A stretch of DNA of 64,000 nucleotides from NCBI RefSeq assembly GCF_039908645.1, contig NZ_CP150917.1:3669501-3733500 (forward strand), written 5' to 3'. Source of the DNA: Pseudomonas helvetica. Lineage in GTDB: Bacteria > Pseudomonadota > Gammaproteobacteria > Pseudomonadales > Pseudomonadaceae. Made by a program: the position numbers and the translations under genes. Each line of letters begins with the position of its first letter. Within the stretch, counting starts at the first letter, position 1. The notes beneath the pieces are model-generated. The model made no database searches, was not told the DNA's origin, and saw only the letters and a program-made list of their open reading frames with translations. Below, piece by piece: positions 15,768 through 25,989 of this stretch.

Positions 15768-15842
15768 GACAATCCATCCTTTTTGTTGTCAGAGGGCGCC
15801 ATGGTATTCCATCGGCGCGGTGGCCGCAGCGACGGCAGATAC

Positions 15843-15870
15843 AAAAAAAGCCCGGCATCGCCGCCGGGCT
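15843..15870 (-). terminator. Terminator of the AA10 monooxygenase gene
   Basis: AGCCCGGC (15849-15856) pairs with GCCGGGCT (15863-15870). Read on the minus strand the stem is followed by a U tract (A residues at 15843-15849), placing it just downstream of the gene that ends at 15922. Confidence 0.75.
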
Positions 15871-15921
15871 TTCGGTTCCAATCCTTTGGAACCTGTTGGG
15901 TATCACTCTACGAGCGAAGCC

Positions 15922-16557
15922 TTACTTGAAGTCCACATCGAAGGCTTGATAGAAGGCGTTGCCGGTGTTGGCGACAATCCACAGCAGCACAATGACGTGA
16001 TGGCCTTTTTTGCCTGCTGGCAACTTCACTTCATGTTCGACTTTGGCTTTGAGTTCGCTGCTGTGCGCGTAATAAGGCACCTGGGTGTAGAAGTCTTCCG
16101 CAAACGGTTTGGCTTCGAGTTGCGCACGGCTGATGCGCTGTTTCGGGTCCCAGCCATCCTTGGTGATGAACCAGCTGTAGCCACGGGTGGTATGAGGCGC
16201 GGTGTACTGCCAGGTGACATGAAAGGCCTGGCCCGGGTTCACGTTCAGCAGTGGCCAGGTAAATGGGCGATTGAGCTTTTTGCTCATTTCCTCGTTGGTG
16301 AAGTTGATGCAATCACGAGCATCAGCCTTGCCACCGCTGAGGATAAAACCATCAGCCGGTGGGGCGACGCTGTCGCTGTCCGTCTGATACGGTGCGGGGA
16401 AAGGCCCGGCGGTCAGTGACGGGAAGTTCTTGCCGCCTTCCATTTCGTTGACCTGCCACCCTTCCAGGAGCCCGACTTCCATAGCGACAGAGCCGCGGCT
16501 GGCAGGGGTAGTGACACGACCATGTTTGAGTTGCGCTTGTGTTTGTGGCTTGTTCAT
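15922..16557 (-). CDS. Lytic polysaccharide monooxygenase-like protein (AA10), no signal peptide
   Basis: A 211-residue AA10 (chitin-binding CBP21-like) domain. The conserved HGRVTTPASRG segment, which in secreted enzymes starts the mature protein with the copper-binding histidine, begins here at residue 12, and the second copper histidine is H122 in APHTTRGY; NTGNAFYQAFDVDF closes the fold. Normal members need a cleaved signal peptide to free the N-terminal His. Here only 11 hydrophilic residues precede it and the start is firm (GGAG 10 bases before ATG 16557). So either a protease trims it, it leaves by a non-Sec route, or it is not an active monooxygenase. It is a single gene with its own terminator. 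Confidence 0.85.
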   Translation of the reverse strand: MNKPQTQAQLKHGRVTTPASRGSVAMEVGLLEGWQVNEMEGGKNFPSLTAGPFPAPYQTDSDSVAPPADGFILSGGKADARDCINFTNEEMSKKLNRPFTWPLLNVNPGQAFHVTWQYTAPHTTRGYSWFITKDGWDPKQRISRAQLEAKPFAEDFYTQVPYYAHSSELKAKVEHEVKLPAGKKGHHVIVLLWIVANTGNAFYQAFDVDFK

Positions 16558-16867
16558 TTTTTCACTCCGTTGATTAAGAACGTTCCTTCCTGAGGAACGC
16601 TTTCAACCTAACCGAATGACAGATGAAGTCCATGGCCGCTTTTTTCGCGCTCCAATCGCGCTTTTGAGCCGAACCCAATAAATACTGGTTATCCATACAG
16701 TTAAATGTATGAATTCGTACGTTGAGACTGGCAAAAGTACTACAACACAATCCCGCAATCGGAACGATTCCCATCAGGAAGGCTGCGCGTCACTGGTATT
16801 CACTTCGTTAACAACACGCGGTAGTCTCGGTATCGGTTGCCCAAAAACCGTTACAAGGACGTCACGA
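16558..16867. other. Intergenic region with a LexA-like box
   Basis: This 310-bp gap holds the divergent promoters of the AA10 gene and the acetyltransferase gene. CTGGTTATCCATACAG at 16685-16700 has the CTG-N10-CAG frame of a LexA site but matches the inner consensus only partly. Nothing else was identified. Confidence 0.3.
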
Positions 16868-17311
16868 ATGAAACTGCGCATCGAGATATCGCAAAACCCG
16901 CTACCCGAAGAACGCCAGGCGATTATCAACCCCCTGCGCGCCTACAACATCGCCCATGCCGGCGAAGGTCACTACCAGGAAATCGCCCTGCTGGTTCGAG
17001 ATGAACAGAGCGACGAAATCCTCGGCGGGCTCTACGCAAAACTGTTTTATCAGTGGATGTTCATCGACTTGTTGTCAGTGCCCGAACAGGCACGCGGACA
17101 GGGCACCGGCTCACGGCTGATGCACATGGCCGAAGAGCTGGCACGGGAGAAGAACTGCATTGGGATCTACCTCGACACCTTCGAATTCCAGGCACCGGAG
17201 TTTTACAAGAAGCTGGGGTTTACCGAGATTGGGCAGATTGCCGATTACCCACCGGGCAGCAAGCGCTTCTTTTTTCAGAAACGCCTGACGGCCGCCGAGC
17301 CAAACACCTGA
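16868..17311 (+). CDS. GNAT-family N-acetyltransferase
   Basis: A 147-residue GNAT protein. Motif A, the acetyl-CoA pyrophosphate loop, reads LLSVPEQARGQGTGSRLM near residues 69-87, and motif B is EFYKKLGFTEIG. The compact single-domain form resembles small-molecule or antibiotic-type acetyltransferases such as the SMc-like and PA4866-unrelated groups, but the substrate cannot be told. The ATG at 16868 follows AAGGA. Confidence 0.85.
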   Translation: MKLRIEISQNPLPEERQAIINPLRAYNIAHAGEGHYQEIALLVRDEQSDEILGGLYAKLFYQWMFIDLLSVPEQARGQGTGSRLMHMAEELAREKNCIGIYLDTFEFQAPEFYKKLGFTEIGQIADYPPGSKRFFFQKRLTAAEPNT

Positions 17312-17322
17312 CGGTCACTGAC

Positions 17323-17661
17323 TCACAGACAGGTTGCCAGTGCTGCCAATCGGCGCTTGGCAACCCAGTTGTCCTGAGTGGCGTAGTACTTCAATGCGCC
17401 GCTTTGCACGTCGATGAAGGCCTCGGCCGAACGGGTGTAAACCGTAAAACCGCCAGTTTCGCCGGGTTGCAGGTAACCGCTGGCGTCGACACCGAACACC
17501 GCCTCGTCCTGCCAGGCAAACTGCACGCACTGGGCGACGACCAGATCAGGCTTGCTCGAGGCGAGCGTCTTGTAGGGGCTCTGGGAGCGCGCTTCTTTCA
17601 TCGTCGATCCCGCGCAACCCGCCAGCAACACGCCAGCCAGCGCCACCATCAAAATACGCAT
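17323..17661 (-). CDS. Small hypothetical lipoprotein
   Basis: A 112-residue protein with a lipoprotein signal: hydrophobic residues 3-13 and a lipobox LAGC with the lipidated Cys at 16. The mature part is short, with two more cysteines (one in the C-terminal LATCL), and has no recognised domain. The residue after Cys16 is Ala, so outer-membrane sorting is expected. It is convergent with the acetyltransferase gene, 11 bp apart. Confidence 0.75.
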   Translation of the reverse strand: MRILMVALAGVLLAGCAGSTMKEARSQSPYKTLASSKPDLVVAQCVQFAWQDEAVFGVDASGYLQPGETGGFTVYTRSAEAFIDVQSGALKYYATQDNWVAKRRLAALATCL

Positions 17662-17861
17662 TGTGTTTCCTTATTCGCAAAACGCTGACTGTATCACCGC
17701 AAGCGGCTACTCCGAAGCGCCTGGCAAGGTTCTTCCTCATGGCGCTGCTCTGCTTTACTTGATGCGTTACTTGATATAGTTCGCGACAGCCCGCGCCGAT
17801 TCGCGCACCCTGTCGCGCCATAATTGGCGCGTCGCGCCGAGCAACTTCCTCCGGAAAGCCC

Positions 17862-18110
17862 ATGCCCCCCAATGCCGAGTTTTACAAACCTTCCACCGAC
17901 TACGCCGACAAGCTGATCAGCCAGATCGGTCAGACTCCGTCGTGGATCGCCAAACGCATTGGCGTGACCGACAAGCGCATTCGCTACATCCTCGATGGCG
18001 AAAGAACCGTCAAAGGTGAAACCACGCCGATCCAGATGACCTACACCGAGCAGTTTGCACTTGAGTGCCTGGCCGCCGAGGCCAAAGCCAACAAGAAAAA
18101 GACCTCCTGA
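17862..18110 (+). CDS. Small hypothetical protein with an HTH-like segment
   Basis: An 82-residue protein. Residues ~15-45 (YADKLISQIGQTPSWIAKRI, then GVTDKRIRYILDG) look like the first helices of a lambda-repressor-type helix-turn-helix, suggesting DNA binding, but the rest of that domain is absent. The Lys-rich C-terminus fits nucleic-acid contact. GGAAAG lies upstream of ATG 17862. It is 59 bp before the next small gene on the same strand. No family name can be given. Confidence 0.6.
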   Translation: MPPNAEFYKPSTDYADKLISQIGQTPSWIAKRIGVTDKRIRYILDGERTVKGETTPIQMTYTEQFALECLAAEAKANKKKTS

Positions 18111-18169
18111 CCCGCGTCAAGGCAAACGCCCTCAAGACGCGCATACTTTCTTTTTGACAAGGACGGTCC

Positions 18170-18499
18170 ATGGCCTCCATCGACTCGCAGCACGAACTGG
18201 CGCTGCAACGATTTCTCAATGCACGACCGGCGTTACGCGAAGAGCTCGATCACCTAAACCCTCTGGCCGCCCAGGCCAAAGGCGAAACCATGGCGCAGTA
18301 TCGCAACGAACGACTGCATGAAGCCTACGAGGCGGAGGCCGAGCGTCTGGGCCTGTTTGCCTGGGAACTGACATTGCAATTGACCGTGGCCACTGTTGAG
18401 GACTATGAAGCCCAACGGCTGGAGGTGCACAAGGAAGTGGCGCAAATGGCCGGCATGGACTGGAAGGAATATCGCAAACTGCATGGTATCGAGAGTTGA
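18170..18499 (+). CDS. Conserved small hypothetical protein (109 aa; probably DUF6388)
   Basis: A 109-residue, mainly helical, acidic protein without signal peptide or membrane segment: ALQRFLNARPALREELDHLN, then MAQYRNERLHEAYEAEAERL and WKEYRKLHGIES at the end. From memory this matches a Pseudomonas-restricted family called DUF6388; that name is not certain. Its stop codon is only three bases before the start of the DUF1275 membrane protein gene, so the two are probably co-translated. ATG 18170 follows AAGGA. Confidence 0.65.
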   Translation: MASIDSQHELALQRFLNARPALREELDHLNPLAAQAKGETMAQYRNERLHEAYEAEAERLGLFAWELTLQLTVATVEDYEAQRLEVHKEVAQMAGMDWKEYRKLHGIES

Positions 18500-18502
18500 C
18501 GA

Positions 18503-19207
18503 ATGCTGCCGTCTTCACCTAATCGCGCCCACACACCGGGCCTGTTGCACGTGCAGAAATGGCGCGGCCGGATCGGTATGTTGCTGGTAGCGAGCCTGTC
18601 AGTGCTGGCTGGCATGACCGACGCTATCGGCTTTATGGCCACTGGCGACTTCGTCTCCTTCATGAGCGGCAACACCACTCGCCTGGCGGTAGCGATCAGC
18701 GGCGCAGATCTGGGCATGACCTTGCGGTTGCTGGTGCTGGTCGCCATGTTTGTCGTCGGCAACGCCTTGGGCATTGTAGTCAGCCGATTCAGCGGCCGAC
18801 GCGCCCTGCCCTTGATGCTGTGCGTCGCTGCGCTGTTGTGCGGCGCCGCTGCATGGCCATTCGAGGCTAAATTACCGGCGTTGCTGGCAGCGATCATCGC
18901 CATGGGGATGCTCAACGCCGCCGTCGAACAGGTCAACGGCTTTCCGGTCGGGTTGACCTATGTCACCGGCGCCCTGTCACGCTTTGGGCGCGGTCTGGGA
19001 CGCTGGTTGCTCGGCGAACGCCGCAATGGCTGGCGGGTGCAACTGATTCCGTGGACCGGCATGTTTGCCGGCGCCGTCCTGGGCGCAGCGCTCGAACACC
19101 ATCTCGGCCTGCAAGCCCTGTATGCCAGCGGTCTGCTGGCCGGCGTCCTCGGTGCTGTTTCACTGAAGATTCCACGGCGTTGGCAGATGGGCTATATGCC
19201 GCGCTGA
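18503..19207 (+). CDS. DUF1275 (YoaK-like) membrane protein
   Basis: A 234-residue integral membrane protein with about six hydrophobic segments. The DUF1275 hallmarks are DAIGFMATGDFVSFMSGNTT near residues 38-58 and the later GFPVGLTYVTGALSRFG. Members are inner-membrane proteins of unknown function. The N-terminal 20 residues are hydrophilic. It lies four bases after the 109-residue gene and is the last gene before tusD, with about 65 bp between. Confidence 0.85.
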   Translation: MLPSSPNRAHTPGLLHVQKWRGRIGMLLVASLSVLAGMTDAIGFMATGDFVSFMSGNTTRLAVAISGADLGMTLRLLVLVAMFVVGNALGIVVSRFSGRRALPLMLCVAALLCGAAAWPFEAKLPALLAAIIAMGMLNAAVEQVNGFPVGLTYVTGALSRFGRGLGRWLLGERRNGWRVQLIPWTGMFAGAVLGAALEHHLGLQALYASGLLAGVLGAVSLKIPRRWQMGYMPR

Positions 19208-19272
19208 ATCGCCCTTCGCCGCACTGGCGATAAAGCTTTATCATGGCCGCAGATTTGTTGTCAGAGTTCATC

Positions 19273-19665
19273 ATGAAGTTCGCCATTGCGCTGTTTTCCG
19301 CCGCACATGCGCCCTCCTCGCGCCGCGCCCTGCTGTTTGCTCAGGCAGCGCTGGCCGGTGGGCATGAGATCGTGCGGCTGTTTTTCTACCAGGACGGCGT
19401 TTACAACGCGTCGAGCAACGTCGTTACGCCACAGGACGAGCAGGACCTGGCACTGCAATGGCGCAACTTCGTCAGCGAGCACCAACTCGACGGCGTAGTG
19501 TGTATTGCTGCAGCCTTGCGTCGCGGTGTGCTGGATGAAGCAGAAGCCAGGCGTTATCAGCGCACGGCAATCAATGTCAGCGCACCGTGGGAATTGTCCG
19601 GGCTCGGGCAGTTGCACGATGCGGTGCAAGACGCCGATCGCCTGATCTGTTTTGGAGGGCCATGA
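19273..19665 (+). CDS. tusD: Sulfurtransferase complex subunit TusD
   Basis: A 130-residue DsrE-family protein. The sulfur-accepting cysteine is C77 in GVVCIAAALRRGV. TusD, with TusB and TusC, forms the hexamer that takes persulfide sulfur from TusA and hands it to TusE, feeding 2-thiouridine synthesis at tRNA position 34. The start at 19273 gives the standard length; a longer frame from 19243 adds residues not seen in the family. First of a tightly packed set D-C-B-E. Confidence 0.95.
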   Translation: MKFAIALFSAAHAPSSRRALLFAQAALAGGHEIVRLFFYQDGVYNASSNVVTPQDEQDLALQWRNFVSEHQLDGVVCIAAALRRGVLDEAEARRYQRTAINVSAPWELSGLGQLHDAVQDADRLICFGGP

Positions 19666-19668
19666 AAC

Positions 19669-20031
19669 ATGCCTAAATCGTTGCTGATTATCAGCCGGCA
19701 GGCACCCTGGTCTGGCCCAAGCGCCCGTGAAGCGCTGGATATCGTACTCGCTGGTGGCGCCTTCGATTTGCCGATCGGCCTGCTGTTTCTCGATGACGGC
19801 GTGTTCCAGCTCGCCACCGGGCAGGACGCCAAAGCCGTGCAACAAAAAGACCTCAGCGCCAACCTGCAGGCGCTTGGGTTGTTTGGTATAGAAGACCTGT
19901 ACGTGTGTGGCGACAGCGCAACCGCACGCGGCCTGGTGCCGACGGCCTTGAGCCTCAACCCGTTGCAGGTGCTGGCTGCTGAGCAAATCTCGGCTGTTAT
20001 TGACCGTTATGACCAAGTGATCACCCTCTGA
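19669..20031 (+). CDS. tusC: Sulfurtransferase complex subunit TusC
   Basis: A 120-residue DsrF-type subunit, beginning MPKSLLIISRQAPW with the SAREALDIVLAGGAFD pattern of the family. It is a structural member of the TusBCD sulfur relay. Three bases separate it from tusD, and its stop codon shares one base with the tusB start, so the three subunits are translated together. Confidence 0.95.
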   Translation: MPKSLLIISRQAPWSGPSAREALDIVLAGGAFDLPIGLLFLDDGVFQLATGQDAKAVQQKDLSANLQALGLFGIEDLYVCGDSATARGLVPTALSLNPLQVLAAEQISAVIDRYDQVITL

Positions 20032-20330
20032 TGTCGACTTTGCATGTGTTGTCTCACTCGCCGTTTACCGATAACCGGCTGACCAGTTGCCTGCGCATGC
20101 TGGGTGCGAGCGATGCCCTGCTGCTCAGTGGCGATGCGGTCTACGCCTTGCAGCCCGGCACCGCGCCACTCAGCGCACTGCAAGCACACAGCGAAACCTT
20201 GCGCCTGTTTGTCCTCGACGAAGATGTTCAGGCTCGCGGCCTGCAAGTGCCCGACTGGGTCAAAAGCGTCGACTATCCGGCCTTCGTCGAACTGTCGATT
20301 CACTACGACAAGGTCAACAGCTGGTTATGA
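20031..20330 (+). CDS. tusB: Sulfurtransferase complex subunit TusB
   Basis: A 99-residue DsrH-type subunit with LHVLSHSPF at the start and the typical DWVKSVDYPAFVELSIHYDK end. It completes the TusBCD relay. Its stop overlaps the tusE start (ATGA at 20327-20330). Confidence 0.95.
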   Translation: MSTLHVLSHSPFTDNRLTSCLRMLGASDALLLSGDAVYALQPGTAPLSALQAHSETLRLFVLDEDVQARGLQVPDWVKSVDYPAFVELSIHYDKVNSWL

Positions 20331-20662
20331 ATTCGCTTACCGTAGGCGCTCGTCGCATCGATCTGGACAAGGACGGTTACCTGGTTGATCTGGGTGACTG
20401 GTCCGCCGAAGTCGCCACAGCGCTGGCTGCCGCCGAAGAACTTGAGCTGAGCCCCGAACACTGGGAAATCCTTGAGCTGCTGCGCGGCTTCTATCAGGAG
20501 TTCCAGCTGTCGCCGGCCACTCGCCCGCTGATCAAATACACCGCGCTGAAGCTGGGCCCGGACAAGGGCAACAGCCTGCACCTGAACCGATTGTTCAAAG
20601 GCACTCCCGCCAAACTTGCCGCCAAGCTGGCGGGCCTGCCCAAACCGACGAATTGTCTATGA
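20327..20662 (+). CDS. tusE: Sulfur relay protein TusE (DsrC family)
   Basis: A 111-residue DsrC-fold protein with the flexible C-terminal arm PKPTNCL, whose penultimate Cys110 carries the persulfide. TusE takes sulfur from TusBCD and passes it to MnmA; mnmA itself is in this window at 42917. Overlaps tusB by four bases and the next gene by four. Confidence 0.95.
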   Translation: MNSLTVGARRIDLDKDGYLVDLGDWSAEVATALAAAEELELSPEHWEILELLRGFYQEFQLSPATRPLIKYTALKLGPDKGNSLHLNRLFKGTPAKLAAKLAGLPKPTNCL

Positions 20663-21660
20663 CCGATTTCGCCCCACTGATCACTGAAACACCTGCCGAA
20701 CACCCTTTCGCGCAGTTCGTGCGGATTCTCGGCAAAGGCAAACGCGGCGCCCGCAGCCTGACTCGCGAAGAGGCCCGCGAGGCCATGGGCATGCTGCTCG
20801 ACGACAAGGTCGAGGACACTCAACTCGGTGCCTTCCTGATGCTGTTGCGGCACAAGGAAGAAAGCCCGGAAGAGCTGGCAGGTTTCACCGAAGCCTTGCG
20901 CGAGCGGTTGAACGCGCCAGCGCTGGGTGTCGATCTGGACTGGCCGACCTACGCCGGCAAGAAGCGCCACCTGCCGTGGTACCTGCTGGCGGCCAAGTGC
21001 CTGGCGCAAAACGGCGTGCGGATCCTGATGCATGGCGGTGGCGCACATACCGCCGGGCGGCTGTACAGCGAGCAACTGCTCGAACCATTGCAGATCCCTC
21101 TGTGCCGTAACTGGCAACAAGTGGGTGAGGCGCTGGAGCAAGGCAACCTGGCGTTTATTCCGTTGGGCGACTGGGCGCCGCAACTGCAACGGATGATTGA
21201 CCTGCGCAACACCCTCGGCCTGCGTTCGCCAATCCACTCGCTGGCGCGAATTCTCAACCCGTTGGGCGCTCGCTGTGGCTTGCAAAGCATCTTCCACCCC
21301 GGCTATCAGGGCGTGCACCGCGACGCCAGCGGCTTGCTGGGCGATAACGCGATCGTGATCAAGGGCGATGGCGGTGAGATCGAGATCAACCCGGATGCCG
21401 ATAGTCACTTGTACGGCACCACTGGCGGTCAGAGCTGGGACGAGGAATGGCCGCAGCTGTCGGCGCAACGCCACGTCAAACCGGCGAGCCTGGACCCGGA
21501 ACACTTGAAAGCCGTATGGCGCGGCGACGTGGTCGACAGCTACCCGCAAATGGCGCTGATTTCGACCATGGCCCTGGCCTTGCGCGGTCTCGGTACGCCG
21601 CGTGATGAAGCCTTCGTCAAGGCTCAGCAGTTCTGGGATGCTCGCGACAAATCTATTTAA
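20659..21660 (+). CDS. ybiB: TrpD2-like glycosyltransferase-fold protein (YbiB)
   Basis: A 333-residue protein with the anthranilate phosphoribosyltransferase fold, beginning PFAQFVRILGKGKRGARSLT with the N-terminal helical domain EEAREAMGMLLDDKVEDTQL. YbiB/TrpD2 proteins keep the fold but bind nucleic acid rather than make phosphoribosyl-anthranilate; the HGGGAHTAGR loop replaces the usual PRPP-binding GTGGD. It overlaps tusE by four bases (ATGA), so it is part of the tus operon. ATG 20659 was chosen over an upstream TTG at 20653. Confidence 0.85.
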   Translation: MTDFAPLITETPAEHPFAQFVRILGKGKRGARSLTREEAREAMGMLLDDKVEDTQLGAFLMLLRHKEESPEELAGFTEALRERLNAPALGVDLDWPTYAGKKRHLPWYLLAAKCLAQNGVRILMHGGGAHTAGRLYSEQLLEPLQIPLCRNWQQVGEALEQGNLAFIPLGDWAPQLQRMIDLRNTLGLRSPIHSLARILNPLGARCGLQSIFHPGYQGVHRDASGLLGDNAIVIKGDGGEIEINPDADSHLYGTTGGQSWDEEWPQLSAQRHVKPASLDPEHLKAVWRGDVVDSYPQMALISTMALALRGLGTPRDEAFVKAQQFWDARDKSI

Positions 21661-21748
21661 TCGATCATTAACGCCCAACCTTTGCGCTTTTTGTTCGAAG
21701 GGATCGGATTAGACTCAACTCCAACGTTTAACGACTTTGGAGTTCAAG

Positions 21749-22750
21749 ATGGGTTTGCTGATCGAAGGGCAATGGCGTGATCAGTGGTACGAAAGCAGCA
21801 AGGACGGCGCGTTCCAGCGCGAACAAGCGCAGCGCCGTAACTGGCTGACCGCCGACGGCAAACCCGGCCCCAGCGGTGAAGGCGGCTTCCCTGCACAAGC
21901 GGGTCGCTATCACCTCTACGTGTCGCTCGCCTGTCCCTGGGCGCATCGCACACTGATTCTGCGCAAGCTCAAAGGCCTGGAAAGCCTGGTCGATGTGTCG
22001 GTGGTCAGCTGGCTGATGCTGGAAAACGGCTGGACCTTCGACAAGGCCTTCGGCTCCACGGGCGACAAGCTCGACCACCTCACGTTCATGCACCAGCGCT
22101 ACACCGCCGATACCGCCGACTACACCGGCCGCGTAACGGTGCCCGTGCTGTGGGATAACCTGCAAAAGCGCATCGTCAGCAACGAATCGGCGGAAATCAT
22201 CCGCATGTTCAACAGTGCGTTCGACGGTCTGACCGGCAATGGCCTGGACTTCTACCCGCAACCCTTGCGCGCTGAAATCGATGAGCTGAATGCACGGATT
22301 TATCCGGCGGTGAACAACGGCGTGTATCGCGCCGGGTTTGCCACCTCGCAAACGGCTTATGAAGAAGCCTTTGATGAGCTGTTCAGCGAACTCGACTGGC
22401 TGGAAAACCGGCTGGGCGAGAAGCGCTACCTGGCCGGCGAATACCTGACCGAGGCGGACATTCGCCTGTTCACCACGCTGATTCGCTTCGACGCGGTGTA
22501 TTACAGCCACTTCAAGTGCAACCTGCAGCGGATCGCCGATTACCCGAACCTGTCGAACTGGCTACGCGAGCTGTATCAGTGGCCAGGGATTGCCGACACC
22601 GTAGACTTTGCCCACATCAAGGGGCATTACTACGCGAGCCATCGTACGATCAATCCGACCGGCATTGTGCCGAAAGGACCGGCGCAGGATTTCACCGTCG
22701 CCCATGATCGGGAGCGGTTGAGCGGGAAAGGGGTTTGGCGCAAGGCCTAG
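21749..22750 (+). CDS. yqjG: Glutathionyl-hydroquinone reductase (Xi-class GST)
   Basis: A 333-residue protein of the Xi-class glutathione transferase family. The catalytic Cys62 sits in LACPWAHRTLILRKLKGL, and the family's WQDG-like and GIVPKGP end segments are present. These enzymes remove glutathione from glutathionyl-hydroquinones. The ATG at 21749 follows TTTGGAG; an in-frame ATG at 21737 overlaps that site. It is 88 bp after ybiB and may have its own promoter; a REPIN follows. Confidence 0.9.
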   Translation: MGLLIEGQWRDQWYESSKDGAFQREQAQRRNWLTADGKPGPSGEGGFPAQAGRYHLYVSLACPWAHRTLILRKLKGLESLVDVSVVSWLMLENGWTFDKAFGSTGDKLDHLTFMHQRYTADTADYTGRVTVPVLWDNLQKRIVSNESAEIIRMFNSAFDGLTGNGLDFYPQPLRAEIDELNARIYPAVNNGVYRAGFATSQTAYEEAFDELFSELDWLENRLGEKRYLAGEYLTEADIRLFTTLIRFDAVYYSHFKCNLQRIADYPNLSNWLRELYQWPGIADTVDFAHIKGHYYASHRTINPTGIVPKGPAQDFTVAHDRERLSGKGVWRKA

Positions 22751-22785
22751 GTGCTGAACTGAACCCGGCCGTGACAACGATCAAT

Positions 22786-22918
22786 TGTGGCGAGGGGGCT
22801 TGCCCCCGCTCGGTTGCGAAGCAGCCGCAAAACCGGAGAGTGCGGTCTATCAGTAAGACCGCGGTCATTGGTTTCAGGGCCGCTACGCGCCCCAGCGGGG
22901 GCAAGCCCCCTCGCCACA
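22786..22918. repeat. REPIN, class TGTGGCGAGGGGGCTTGCCC
   Basis: Two inverted REP units, TGTGGCGAGGGGGCTTGCCC and its reverse complement, enclose about 90 bp. It lies between the convergent yqjG and cysG genes, five bases from the cysG stop codon. Confidence 0.9.
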
Positions 22919-22922
22919 GTGT

Positions 22923-24317
22923 TCAGAGTTGCGACTGGGCGCCTTCAAACCACGCGAGCTTCTCGCGAAGTTGCACCACTTCTCCCACGATCACCAAGGT
23001 CGGCGCATGCACTTCATGCTCCGCCACCAGCTGTGGAAGGTTGGCCAGCGTGCCGGTGAAAACTCGTTGATTAGGCGTCGTGCCCTGCTGGATCAACGCT
23101 GCCGGCGTGTCCGCCGAACGACCATGCCTGATCAATTCTTCGCAGATGATCGGCAGCCCCACCAGCCCCATGTAAAACACCAGGGTTTGCGCGGGTGCGA
23201 CCAGATCGCTCCACGGCAGATCCGAGGTGCCGTCCTTCAGGTGACCGGTGATAAAACGCACCGACTGCGCGTAATCGCGGTGAGTCAGCGGAATCCCGGC
23301 GTAGGCCGCGCAACCGCTGGCAGCGGTAATACCCGGCACGACCTGGAACGGAATGCCGTGAGCCGCCAGTTCTTCGATCTCTTCGCCACCACGGCCGAAA
23401 ATGAACGGATCACCGCCCTTCAACCGCACGACACGCTTACCCTGCTTGGCCAGGTCGACCAATTGCTGGTTGATCTGATCCTGAGGCACCGCGTGATCGG
23501 CACGTCGCTTGCCGACATAGATCCGCTCGGCATCACGACGACACAGTTCAAGAATCGCCGGTGCCACCAGACGGTCATACAGCACCACATCGGCTTGCTG
23601 CATCAGCCGCAAGGCGCGGAATGTCAGTAGATCCGGATCACCCGGCCCTGCGCCGACCAGATACACCTCACCTGGAGCGTTGGGGGATTCGCCGTTGATT
23701 TTCGCCAGCAACAAACGCTCGGCTTCAGCGCCCTGCCCGGCCAATTGACGATCAGCGATCGGCCCCTGGAACACCTCTTCCCAGAATGCCCGACGTTGCT
23801 GCACATCCGGGAACAGGCCTTTGACCTGATTGCGAAAACGCGCTGCCAACCCGGCCAGTTGGCCATAGGTCGAAGGAATCCAGGTTTCCAGCTTGGCGCG
23901 GATCAACCGCGCCAACACCGGCGCATCGCCGCCGCTGGACACGGCAATCACCAACGGCGAACGGTCGACGATCGCCGGGAAGATCACGCTGCACAGGGCC
24001 GGCGCGTCCACCACGTTGACCGGCACGCAGCGCCGATGAGCATCTTTGGAGACTTGCGCATTCAGTGGTTCGTCGTCGGTAGCGGCAATGATCAGCCCGC
24101 AGCCGTCGAGGTCCGACTCACGATAGCCGCGCAACACCAACTCGCCGCCACTGTTCTGCACCAGCTCACGCAGCTGGGCTTCGATCTCAGGTGCAACGAC
24201 CCGCAGCAGCGCGCCGGCGTCGGCCAGCAGACGGGATTTGCGCAAGGCAATCTCCCCCCCACCGACGACCAACACACGACTGCCGCGCAGGTTGTGAAAC
24301 AGCGGCAGAAATTCCAT
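22923..24317 (-). CDS. cysG: Siroheme synthase CysG
   Basis: A 464-residue two-part enzyme. Residues ~1-205 are the precorrin-2 dehydrogenase/sirohydrochlorin ferrochelatase ([20 protein letters not shown] motif), and ~215-464 are uroporphyrinogen-III C-methyltransferase ([19 protein letters not shown] and [18 protein letters not shown]). Together they turn uroporphyrinogen III into siroheme for sulfite and nitrite reductases. The start codon comes directly after the serS stop codon with no gap, so it is the last gene of a rarA-crcB-serS-cysG operon. Confidence 0.95.
   Translation of the reverse strand: MEFLPLFHNLRGSRVLVVGGGEIALRKSRLLADAGALLRVVAPEIEAQLRELVQNSGGELVLRGYRESDLDGCGLIIAATDDEPLNAQVSKDAHRRCVPVNVVDAPALCSVIFPAIVDRSPLVIAVSSGGDAPVLARLIRAKLETWIPSTYGQLAGLAARFRNQVKGLFPDVQQRRAFWEEVFQGPIADRQLAGQGAEAERLLLAKINGESPNAPGEVYLVGAGPGDPDLLTFRALRLMQQADVVLYDRLVAPAILELCRRDAERIYVGKRRADHAVPQDQINQQLVDLAKQGKRVVRLKGGDPFIFGRGGEEIEELAAHGIPFQVVPGITAASGCAAYAGIPLTHRDYAQSVRFITGHLKDGTSDLPWSDLVAPAQTLVFYMGLVGLPIICEELIRHGRSADTPAALIQQGTTPNQRVFTGTLANLPQLVAEHEVHAPTLVIVGEVVQLREKLAWFEGAQSQL

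Positions 24318-25985
<1,668 letters not shown>

Positions 25986-25989
<4 letters not shown>

Noticed and set aside
15922..16557. Secreted AA10 enzyme with an overlooked upstream signal peptide
   Set aside because: The region upstream of 16557 in the same frame meets no start codon with a hydrophobic segment, and the GGAG site fixes the start.
16574..16774. 66-codon minus-strand frame upstream of the AA10 gene
   Set aside because: No ribosome binding site, poor composition, and its inner ATG falls inside the LexA-like box.
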